DNA of 64,000 nucleotides from assembly GCA_017504265.1 (NCBI GenBank), contig JAFVRN010000006.1, positions 1-64,000 on the forward strand. Direction: 5' to 3'. Shown piece by piece: positions 41,355 to 49,117 of this stretch. A program made the position numbers and the translations under genes. Below the pieces are notes generated by a model. It was not told where the DNA came from. It saw nothing but the letters and a program-made list of their open reading frames with translations, and searched no databases. Within the stretch, counting starts at the first letter, position 1, and each line of letters begins with the position of its first letter. The DNA is from Alistipes sp. Its GTDB lineage: Bacteria > Bacteroidota > Bacteroidia > Bacteroidales > Rikenellaceae.

Positions 41355-41545
41355 AGGGGGGGGGATGGAGCAAATGGCGCAGATAACGTCTATCACAACA
41401 GGTGAGCTAAACGGACTTTTTATTCAGCCTACTGTAGATTCACACACATTCGTGAAGCACAAAAAAATTACTCGCGTAATAAATTATATATCAACCTGAT
41501 AGACCAAGATGCCGGCTGCAAATATCACATATATCTCAAAAAATA
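41355..41545. other. gap between prs and the tRNA, with a G9 run
   Basis: The 336-bp gap 41289-41624 contains the prs terminator, a run of nine G at 41356-41364 and the tRNA promoter. A 44-codon ORF (ATG at 41365, stop at 41499) follows the G run directly; it has no recognisable motif and may be chance. Confidence 0.5.
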
Positions 41546-41577
41546 TTTGCGTATAAAGAATATTTGTATTATCTTTG
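41546..41577 (+). promoter_or_regulatory. promoter of tRNA-fMet
   Basis: TTTG (41546-41549), a 20-nt spacer and TATCTTTG (41570-41577), 47 bp before the tRNA 5' end. Confidence 0.7.
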
Positions 41578-41624
41578 CAGTCGCAAATATAGGAAAATAG
41601 GTCGCAGACCATTTGACGATACAT

Positions 41625-41700
41625 CGCGGGGTAGAGCAGTTGGCAGCTCGTCGGGCTCATAACCCGGAGGTCGGAGGTTCGAGTCCTCCCCCCGCTACCA
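41625..41700 (+). tRNA. initiator tRNA-fMet (CAT anticodon), CCA encoded
   Basis: A 76-nt cloverleaf. The acceptor arms CGCGGGG and CCCCGCT leave position 1-72 (C-T) unpaired, an initiator hallmark. The anticodon loop is CTCATAA with CAT, and the anticodon stem has three consecutive G-C pairs (GGG/CCC), the second initiator hallmark. The T arm is GGAGG-TTCGAGT-CCTCC. The 3' CCA is encoded. Together these separate it from elongator Met and lysidine-Ile tRNAs. Confidence 0.97.
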
Positions 41701-41754
41701 TAGAGGAAATCCAAATCGGATTTCCTCTTTTTTTATGGTAGCAGGGGGAGGACT
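41682..41754. repeat. inverted partial copy of the tRNA 3' end around its terminator
   Basis: The last 20 nt of the tRNA region (41682-41701) recur inverted at 41735-41754 with one mismatch, on either side of the terminator hairpin. A further 6-bp hairpin (41748-41753 with 41758-41763) follows. Confidence 0.8.
41702..41734 (+). terminator. terminator of tRNA-fMet
   Basis: A perfect 11-bp stem (AGAGGAAATCC and complement), 5-nt loop, followed by a run of six T. It starts 2 nt after the CCA. Confidence 0.9.
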
Positions 41755-41787
41755 GATGTCCTCAGTTATATATACAATCTACCCAAA

Positions 41788-41843
41788 CCCTCCTTTGAAA
41801 AGGAGGGCTTATGGCAAGACTTTGTCTTGCATTGCTTCGCAAT
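41788..41843. repeat. cluster of three adjacent hairpins
   Basis: CCCTCCTTT/AAAGGAGGG (2-nt loop), GCAAGAC/GTCTTGC (3-nt loop) and ATTGC/GCAAT (3-nt loop) lie almost end to end. The 413-bp gap 41701-42113 holds these, the tRNA terminator and the inverted tRNA copy, and the SusC promoter region; no gene is evident. Confidence 0.75.
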
Positions 41844-42074
41844 ATTTGGCTTATTGGTCAAAATAGTAGATAAATTCAGGGCGGTCCTCGTTTATTGGGC
41901 AAATACCAATCCTGCATTTTTTTTGCCAATTCACATCTATTTATCTCCATTTTAACCCCAAATCATCACTTAAAATAACCATATTGCACTAAATGTCAAA
42001 GCATAAATATGCAACAAATTTCGTAATTTGTAGACAAATTATAATACACTATTAAATATTTCGAAAATTTTGCA

Positions 42075-42082
42075 TATATTTG
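42075..42082 (+). promoter_or_regulatory. candidate -7 box of the second SusCD operon
   Basis: TATATTTG, 32 bp before the susC ATG. There is no TTTG at the right distance upstream, as is common for activator-dependent SusC promoters. Confidence 0.45.
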
Positions 42083-42113
42083 CATATTAACACACGCAAT
42101 AAACACATTTCTA

Positions 42114-45053
42114 ATGAAACGTTTTTCTATAAGAGTGCTATCGCTAATGCTTCTAATCTTCACAGCCGGAGGCGTAGCAGCTCAAAACAGGGTGACGGTC
42201 ACAGGAACAATAACCTCCGCCGAAGATAGTATGCCACTTATCGGTGTGAGTATCATATCGGGACCTGCGTCGGGTACAACATCGTCACTCGACGGCAAAT
42301 ACAGCATAAGCGTGGATGAGGGCACTACACTCATCTACCAATACTTAGGCTACCAGGCCGTAGAGTGGAGCGTACCAAGCGGCATTACCGAAATTACGCA
42401 CGACGTGGCACTGAGTCCCGACAACCAGACTCTCGACGAAGTTGTCGTAGTGGCATACGGAGTGCGAAAGAAGGGCACTATAGCAGGCTCGGTATCTACG
42501 GTGAAATCCGACAAGTTGGAGAGTGTCCCCGCGGCAGGCTTCGACCAAGCGTTGCAAGGACAGAGCCCCGGACTTATGGTGCTATCCAACTCGGGAGAGC
42601 CAAGCAAGGCTGCCACATTCCAGATTCGCGGTACCAACTCGATAAATTCGGGTACTGCCCCACTATTCATCCTCGATGGCGTACCTATTTCGAGTTCCGA
42701 CTTTAATGCCATATCGCCCTCGGATATCGAGTCGGTATCCGTACTCAAAGATGCCTCATCGTCCTCTATATATGGAGCACGTGCCGCCAATGGTGTGGTT
42801 GTAATCACCACAAAACGTGGTACGGCGATGGATGCTGCCAAGGTAACATTCCGCACACAGGTGGGTATCTCGCAGCTTGCCCACGGCAACTGGGAGCTAA
42901 TGAACACCCCCGAGCGTATCGCATTCGAGAAAGAGTTAGGATTGACCGCAGGGCAAAACTACGAGGTACTAAGCCAGACAGATGTCAATTGGCTCGACGT
43001 AGTATTCAACGACCATGCGCTACTGCAGAACTACGATATATCGGTAAGCCGTGCTACGGAGAAGATAAACTACTACGTATCCGGCTCGTTCTACGATCAG
43101 GATGGCATAGCCCTCGGCTCGACATTCCGCCGCTACAACATACGTGCAAATGCCGACGTACGCGCCTCGAAGTGGTTGCGTATAGGAACAAATACAATGG
43201 CCGTATACGAGCAGGTGGAGCAGGCCGAAGATGGAGAATATGCGCTCTACTCGCCCATATCTGCCAGCCGCTTTATGCTACCCTACTGGGACCCCTACAA
43301 CGAGGATGGCTCGATAGCCTCGGAGAGTGATGGCAGCTGGAAAGGTACAGGACAGAACCCCGTGGAGTGGATGGCCAACAACCGGCAACTGAACAAAAAA
43401 TACAAGGTGCTTACAACCGTATTTGCCGAGATCAAGCCTATCGACGATCTCACCATACGCTCGCAGTTCGGTGCCGATTTCACCAATTCGACAGCCTTTA
43501 TGCAGTCTATGCCGAGCTATGCTCCCAACAACGGTATCGGCGTGGCAGGACGTGCCGCATACAACACGCTCAATCTTACCATAACCAATACCATCAACTA
43601 TCGCAAGACCTTCAACGGACTACACTCGCTCAACATACTTCTCGGCCACGAGGGTGTAGATTACAGCTACGAGGGTTTCCAGGCCATAGCGCAGGGACAG
43701 AATAACGACTTCCTGACAACCCTCTCTTCGGGCTCACGCGTTATCAGCTGGGGTGATGTGACCGATGCATACAGCTATCTATCGTTCTTCGGACGTGGCG
43801 AGTATAGCTACGATGACCGCTACTATGCCGACTTCTCGGTACGTACGGACGCTTCGTCACGCTTCGGTCGTAGCGGTCGCTGGGCGGCATTTTGGTCGGT
43901 GGGTCTTATGTGGAATGCTCGCAAAGAGTCCTTCTTAGAGGGTGCAGATTGGCTGTCGAATGCGCAGGTGGCATTCAGCACGGGAACATCGGGCAACTCC
44001 TCTATTCCGAACTACGACCACCTCGCGCTTGTCGGCGGTGGTGCCAACTATATGGACAATATGGGTATCTACCCCTTGCAGAGTGGCAACGAGAATCTCG
44101 GTTGGGAGAAGCTGTGGACAACGAACCTCGCCCTACACCTCGGATTTCTCAATCGTATAAACCTCGATATCGAACTATACAACAAGCTCACAACAGATAT
44201 GCTTATGAGCGTGCCTGTATCGTATGCCGATAAGGGCGAAGGCTTCCGTTGGGATAATATAGGAGCTATGGTCAATCGCGGTATCGAGCTATCACTAAAT
44301 GTAGACCTCCTGCGCATCAAGGATTTTGTATGGAATATCTCGGCTAATGCATCGTACAACCACAACGAGATTACGGAGCTGTACAATGGTCTGGACGAAT
44401 ATGAGCTCTCATCGACCAGCACCAAGCTTGTTGTAGGTCACTCCGTAGGCGAGTTCTACATAAATCGTTATGCAGGTGTCAATCCCGCCAATGGTGATGC
44501 CCTATGGCTGACAAAGGATGGTGAGCTTACCACCGAGTTCAGCGAGGGCGATAAGGTGATGATTGACAAGAGCTACATAGCACCGTGGCAGGGAGGCTTC
44601 GGCACGACACTTTCGTGGAAGGGGCTGACCCTTTCGGCGCAGTTTAGCTGGGTCGCAGACCGCTGGATGTTCAACAACGACCGTTTCTTCGAGGAGAGCA
44701 ACGGACTATACTCGGCCTACAACCAATCACGCAGACTGCTCTACGACAGATGGAAGAAGCCGGGCGATATAACCGATATACCTCGCTATGGCGTAACTCC
44801 ACAGATGGACTCTCGTTTTTTGGAGGATGCCTCGTTCCTGCGCCTTAAAAATATGATGCTCAGCTACTCGCTGCCGAACGAGCTACTTAAAAAGTCACGT
44901 TTCTTCACATCGGCACGTATATATCTGCAAGCACAGAACCTATTTACCTTTACGGCATTTACGGGTCTTGATCCCGAGTCGTCAAGCAACGTATATAAGG
45001 CACAATATCCTATGTCGCGCCAATACTCTATCGGTATTGACCTAACGTTCTAA
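42114..45053 (+). CDS. SusC/RagA family TonB-dependent transporter
   Basis: A 979-residue outer-membrane transporter. Signal peptide (GVAA|Q, about 23 residues), carboxypeptidase-regulatory-like domain (VTVTGTITSAEDSMPLIGVSII), TonB-box region (LDEVVVVAYGVRKKGTIAGS), SusC plug signature (TFQIRGTNSINSGTAPLFILDGVPI, VLKDASSSSIYGARAANGVVVITTK), and a barrel ending YSIGIDLTF. It heads a ten-gene operon with short gaps (2-44 bp). The partner SusD is 18 bp downstream. Substrate unknown; a protease and LRR/BACON proteins in the operon make a protein, glycoprotein or peptide substrate plausible. Confidence 0.95.
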   Translation: MKRFSIRVLSLMLLIFTAGGVAAQNRVTVTGTITSAEDSMPLIGVSIISGPASGTTSSLDGKYSISVDEGTTLIYQYLGYQAVEWSVPSGITEITHDVALSPDNQTLDEVVVVAYGVRKKGTIAGSVSTVKSDKLESVPAAGFDQALQGQSPGLMVLSNSGEPSKAATFQIRGTNSINSGTAPLFILDGVPISSSDFNAISPSDIESVSVLKDASSSSIYGARAANGVVVITTKRGTAMDAAKVTFRTQVGISQLAHGNWELMNTPERIAFEKELGLTAGQNYEVLSQTDVNWLDVVFNDHALLQNYDISVSRATEKINYYVSGSFYDQDGIALGSTFRRYNIRANADVRASKWLRIGTNTMAVYEQVEQAEDGEYALYSPISASRFMLPYWDPYNEDGSIASESDGSWKGTGQNPVEWMANNRQLNKKYKVLTTVFAEIKPIDDLTIRSQFGADFTNSTAFMQSMPSYAPNNGIGVAGRAAYNTLNLTITNTINYRKTFNGLHSLNILLGHEGVDYSYEGFQAIAQGQNNDFLTTLSSGSRVISWGDVTDAYSYLSFFGRGEYSYDDRYYADFSVRTDASSRFGRSGRWAAFWSVGLMWNARKESFLEGADWLSNAQVAFSTGTSGNSSIPNYDHLALVGGGANYMDNMGIYPLQSGNENLGWEKLWTTNLALHLGFLNRINLDIELYNKLTTDMLMSVPVSYADKGEGFRWDNIGAMVNRGIELSLNVDLLRIKDFVWNISANASYNHNEITELYNGLDEYELSSTSTKLVVGHSVGEFYINRYAGVNPANGDALWLTKDGELTTEFSEGDKVMIDKSYIAPWQGGFGTTLSWKGLTLSAQFSWVADRWMFNNDRFFEESNGLYSAYNQSRRLLYDRWKKPGDITDIPRYGVTPQMDSRFLEDASFLRLKNMMLSYSLPNELLKKSRFFTSARIYLQAQNLFTFTAFTGLDPESSSNVYKAQYPMSRQYSIGIDLTF

Positions 45054-45071
45054 CCCTCAAAGCAAGCAAAG

Positions 45072-46595
45072 ATGAAAAAGATATACAGCATAATAGTTAC
45101 GCTCGTGACACTCGTTGCCGTAGCCGCCACTACGACATCGTGCTTGGATAAATATCCCGAATATGCAATACCTGCCGACAAGGCAATAAATACTCTCGAA
45201 GAGCTGGATCAGGCTGCCATAGGCGTATACGATGCCTTCAAGAGTGGTGCTCTGTATAGCGGTTATTTGACACTGCTACCCGACATTCAGTGCGATATGG
45301 CATATGCCGTCAATGGCTACACCAACATCTATGGAAATATATGGCGCTGGGATATCCTCGCTACCAACAGTGAGATTACATCGACCTATGCTGCCCTTTA
45401 CAATGTCATTGCTCGTGCCAACTTCCTTTTGGAATATGCACCACGTGTCGAGACTACGCTGACTACCGACTCACAGTTCGAACAGTACCGACAGATATGC
45501 GGCGAGGCATACTTCGCACGCGCCTTAGCTTACTCCGAGCTTATCAAGCTCTTCTGCAAGAGCTACGAGAGTAGAGCCGAGGCTGAGATGCTCCCCGGCG
45601 TGGTACTCGTAACGAAGTACAACACCGACGAGCCTATGGTACGTGCCTCGTTGGCGGCATCCTACGATCGTGTTATCGAGGACCTCGATGCGGCCATAGA
45701 GTGTATGGACATCGACGAAGCGTCACTTGGCGGCAATATCTATAATGCCGTATATTTCAACGAGTACACTGCCTACGCGCTGCGTGCCCGCGTAGCACTC
45801 TATATGAAGGATTACGATGCAGCGATAGAGTACTCGTCGAAGCTCCTCGACAGCGGATTCTATGTGCTATCGTCTACCACCGAGATGATCAGCTCGTCGA
45901 GCAGCTACTTTACCTATATGTGGCAGTATGACGATGCTACGGAGATTATCTGGAAGGTAGGATTTACCATCAACTCGTATGGCGGGGCTCTGGGTCAGAT
46001 ATTCTTCAACTACGACTACAACACGATGAAGCCGGACTATGTTCCTGCCGAATGGGTACTCAACCTATACGATGCCGACGATTTGCGCTATGGCAACTAC
46101 TTCTACAGCTATACCACAGGTTACAGCCACGCCCTCACATGGCCACTGCTGGTTAAGTATTTCGGCAATATGAACTTCTACAACAGCTACATTCTGCACA
46201 CCTCGATGCCTAAGCCGTTGCGCCTCGCCGAGCAGTATCTCATACGTGCCGAGGCGTATGCTCAAAAGGGCGATTATGCACGTGCAGGTGAGGATATTGC
46301 CACACTGCGCAAGGCTCGCTACCAGTCGTTTGGTGGCGGCGTATCGCTCAACGAGAAGAATGCAATGACGATTATCGAGGAGGAGAGAGTCAAGGAGCTA
46401 TATATGGAGGGTTTCCGCCTTATGGACCTGAAACGCTGGCATAAGGGTTTCGAGCGTAAGCCTCAGAGCGAGTCGTTGGATAACGGCAGCTCGCTACGCA
46501 TCGAGGCCGACAACCCACTCTTCGTATGGCCTATACCTCAGCACGAACTCGAATCACCGGGATCGATGATCGAACCTAACGATAGTAACAAATAG
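45072..46595 (+). CDS. SusD/RagB family nutrient-binding lipoprotein
   Basis: A 507-residue lipoprotein (lipobox TTSC, Cys24) paired with the SusC just upstream. SusD marks: CLDKYPEYAI after the Cys, the helical ARANFLLEYAP and GEAYFARALAYSELIKLF segments, LIRAEAYAQKGDYARAGEDIATLRKARY, and the C-terminal IIEEERVKELYMEGFRLMDLKRW followed by VWPIPQHELESPG. Complete and normal in length. It binds substrate over the transporter mouth at the cell surface; the ligand is not predictable here. Confidence 0.95.
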   Translation: MKKIYSIIVTLVTLVAVAATTTSCLDKYPEYAIPADKAINTLEELDQAAIGVYDAFKSGALYSGYLTLLPDIQCDMAYAVNGYTNIYGNIWRWDILATNSEITSTYAALYNVIARANFLLEYAPRVETTLTTDSQFEQYRQICGEAYFARALAYSELIKLFCKSYESRAEAEMLPGVVLVTKYNTDEPMVRASLAASYDRVIEDLDAAIECMDIDEASLGGNIYNAVYFNEYTAYALRARVALYMKDYDAAIEYSSKLLDSGFYVLSSTTEMISSSSSYFTYMWQYDDATEIIWKVGFTINSYGGALGQIFFNYDYNTMKPDYVPAEWVLNLYDADDLRYGNYFYSYTTGYSHALTWPLLVKYFGNMNFYNSYILHTSMPKPLRLAEQYLIRAEAYAQKGDYARAGEDIATLRKARYQSFGGGVSLNEKNAMTIIEEERVKELYMEGFRLMDLKRWHKGFERKPQSESLDNGSSLRIEADNPLFVWPIPQHELESPGSMIEPNDSNK

Positions 46596-46613
46596 CCGTA
46601 AACGATATAAGCT

Positions 46614-47498
46614 ATGATAAGCAACCGAATAACATCTATCTTGGCCGTAGCAACAGCCTTGCTTACTTGTGCAGCGTGCCAGACGAAGTACCCTACGTAC
46701 GATGGTCCCGACCATATAATCTTCTCGCAGGAGAGCTACGATCTGGGCGTTATAGATAATCAGGAGTGGTTCGAAATTCCGGTATCGGCAACACGCACGG
46801 CAGAAGGTGACAGAGTACTCGGCGTGGAGATTGTCGATGCGCAGAGCAGTGCCGTAGAGGGTCTTCACTACGAGTTGGAGTCTAATACGCTTTGCATCAA
46901 GGCAGGTGAGCTTACCACATCGGTACGTATCTGTGGCAAGGCTGACAATATCGCTGTGGGCGAGCCTCTGAGCCTCACTCTGCGTCTTGTCATCGACGAA
47001 GAGTTGGAATGGGACATATATGGTATCGATGCCGAGGTGCACCTACATAAGTGCTGTCCCGTGAATATGGATGCCTTTACGGGTTATTGCAAGATTACCT
47101 CAACGTGGCTTATGCAATATATGAATTCCGATGCACGTCTGGTACGTACGGAGCGGGATGCCGAGGATGAGAATGTCATCGTCGTCAAAGATATGTTCTA
47201 TGACGGCTACGACGTACGCATACGCTTTAATACCGAAGAGCGTCTGAACCCCTCATTGGAGTACGACGCACAGGTTATAAGCTCTACGGGCGAGGCCTTT
47301 GGCACAATCTACGGCAACAATAAGCTGATGATGGCACCACCGATGGGATATGACTCATACTATGGGCAGTGTGAGCGTTTCGCACTGCAATATGCGATGA
47401 TGTATGTCGAGGAGGTGGGTACCGTAGGCGTATACGTCAATATATTTGAATGGATATCGGACGACGAGGCTGAACGCATTATGCGCGAGGGCTTCTAA
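46614..47498 (+). CDS. SusCD-associated lipoprotein, Calx-beta/DUF4843-like
   Basis: A 294-residue predicted lipoprotein (lipobox CAAC, Cys22). Residues about 30-140 match the Calx-beta/DUF4843 style strand pattern (IIFSQESYDLGVIDNQEWFEIPVSA, GLHYELESNTLCIKAGE, LSLTLRLVIDEE). A second sandwich follows (TGYCKITSTWLMQYMNSDARL, YDVRIRFNTEERLNPSLEY), which resembles DUF4984 seen in other SusCD operons; that assignment is tentative. It sits 18 bp after susD, the usual place for such binding proteins. No enzymatic motif. Confidence 0.75.
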   Translation: MISNRITSILAVATALLTCAACQTKYPTYDGPDHIIFSQESYDLGVIDNQEWFEIPVSATRTAEGDRVLGVEIVDAQSSAVEGLHYELESNTLCIKAGELTTSVRICGKADNIAVGEPLSLTLRLVIDEELEWDIYGIDAEVHLHKCCPVNMDAFTGYCKITSTWLMQYMNSDARLVRTERDAEDENVIVVKDMFYDGYDVRIRFNTEERLNPSLEYDAQVISSTGEAFGTIYGNNKLMMAPPMGYDSYYGQCERFALQYAMMYVEEVGTVGVYVNIFEWISDDEAERIMREGF

Positions 47499-47542
47499 GC
47501 ATAGAGAGTATAACGTAACGAAATAGATAAAAACACGACAAT

Positions 47543-49096
47543 ATGAAAAACTTATTCAACATCAATCTATTATGGCTACTATGCACCGTAGCTCTGCTTA
47601 CCACAACATCGTGCGAGAATGGCACAGAGGAGGATATACAGATCTTCCCCGACATCAAGACCATCGAGTGTAGCGCAGGTGACCGCCCCACGTTTACATT
47701 TACTACAAGCAAGGCGTGGCATCTGTCGTCGAATGCCCTGTGGTGCACGTTCCTAAGTTCTGCCGGCGAGGTACAAGACATCTCGGGTAACGCAGGTACT
47801 CATACTATCACACTACGTATCAGCGACCTGGATATATCGAGCGAACCTACCGAAGCCTATATCACCATGAAGGTCGATGAGCAGCAGGCGGCCATCGTCA
47901 AGGTTGTGCGCAGTGCCGCCCAGCTATACCTGCGTCTCTACGATGTTACCGATACGCCTATTGATGCCATCGAACTTGGATACGTAGACTACGTACCGTT
48001 CCGCATCGAGGCCAACTTCTCATTTGCAGCCGTAGAATTTCCATCATGGGTGGAGTTTAGCGGTGGCTCGGTGACGGGCGTTGCCGGCGAGGTTACCGAG
48101 TCTATGGCACGTATCATCAACGATGGTGAGCGTGAGAAGTATCCTATAAGCGAGGAGGATGGCTACGAGGTTATCTTTTCGGACGAGTCCGGAAAGCATA
48201 TCTTCAACATACCTATCACGTTCAAAGGTATGGGTAACGACAAGCTCACATTTGTAGGACCAACGGATAGCACTTTCGGCTGGGAGGTATCGCTCGACGG
48301 TTGCACATTCCGTCAGACAAACGATGCCACAGGCGTTGTTACCAAGTTCTCAAATCAGCTGGAATATACAATTACGGCACTCAACGACGACTACGAAATC
48401 ATATGCCTCGAGAAGGTTGTGGATCGTGGTATCCCAAGCTATAAGGATAATGCCAAATGGATACACTTCAACAAAGAGGGTATGAGTCTTAGTGTGGATA
48501 TCGCTACCGATACCCGCTACGGTCTTGTGCTGGCTCTACCTCGAGCCATATACAATCAGGTACGAGGCGATATAGATGATAACCTCTTCGAGATGGATAA
48601 CGCCTCGGGCATCAACCTGCCTACGTTGCGATACAGTTTCCTACAGTATGTGCTTATAGAGTTTACTCAGCGCAACTTTGACGAGGTAGATCCCTACCAC
48701 GGAATGTATGTATACCACTCACTTACCACCTACGAGATAGGTTGCTCGGTCTATACCGACGAGGAGGTTATGGCAAGCTACGACGTAGCCGAGGCATATA
48801 GCTGTCCTTTCCCCAACCCTATCGACGGCAAGTCACCGGGTCTTATCATCGATCCGCGCATCGAGGGTTGGGATACCGACAGCTGTGAGCAGGGTACGGC
48901 GACCACAGAGTTCTACTATCGTGGTGCGCAGCTTACCAACCAGACGGCCAACTATATGATTGGCGAGAATAAGGATGATGTGATGGCGGCACATCTCTAC
49001 GGTCTAAAAGTGGAGTTTACCGACGATGTACACATTCTCTTCAAGGTAAATGGCCAGGCCAAGAAGCTGTTGGTGGTAACACCTCCCGCAATGTAA
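47543..49096 (+). CDS. surface lipoprotein with BACON-like N-terminus (DUF5003-like)
   Basis: A 517-residue predicted lipoprotein (lipobox TTSC, Cys24, then ENGTEED, an acidic run that favours surface export). Residues about 35-125 form a BACON-like sandwich (TFTFTTSKAWHLSSNALWCTFL, HTITLRISDLD). The remainder lacks recognisable catalytic residues and includes FVGPTDSTFGWEVSLDGCTF and NDDYEIICLEK. I believe the overall plan resembles DUF5003 proteins found beside DUF4458/LRR proteins, but could not verify this. It is the fourth gene of the operon. Confidence 0.7.
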   Translation: MKNLFNINLLWLLCTVALLTTTSCENGTEEDIQIFPDIKTIECSAGDRPTFTFTTSKAWHLSSNALWCTFLSSAGEVQDISGNAGTHTITLRISDLDISSEPTEAYITMKVDEQQAAIVKVVRSAAQLYLRLYDVTDTPIDAIELGYVDYVPFRIEANFSFAAVEFPSWVEFSGGSVTGVAGEVTESMARIINDGEREKYPISEEDGYEVIFSDESGKHIFNIPITFKGMGNDKLTFVGPTDSTFGWEVSLDGCTFRQTNDATGVVTKFSNQLEYTITALNDDYEIICLEKVVDRGIPSYKDNAKWIHFNKEGMSLSVDIATDTRYGLVLALPRAIYNQVRGDIDDNLFEMDNASGINLPTLRYSFLQYVLIEFTQRNFDEVDPYHGMYVYHSLTTYEIGCSVYTDEEVMASYDVAEAYSCPFPNPIDGKSPGLIIDPRIEGWDTDSCEQGTATTEFYYRGAQLTNQTANYMIGENKDDVMAAHLYGLKVEFTDDVHILFKVNGQAKKLLVVTPPAM

Positions 49097-49117
49097 CATC
49101 TCATAAAGCGATATGCA

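Noticed and set aside
41365..41499. 44-codon ORF as an annotated gene
   Set aside because: No motif or conservation can be shown; kept only as a finding because of the adjoining G9 run.
41484..41714. 77-codon ORF on the minus strand over the tRNA
   Set aside because: It is the antisense reading of tRNA-fMet (GSGGRTRTSDLRVMSP), a well-known false gene pattern.
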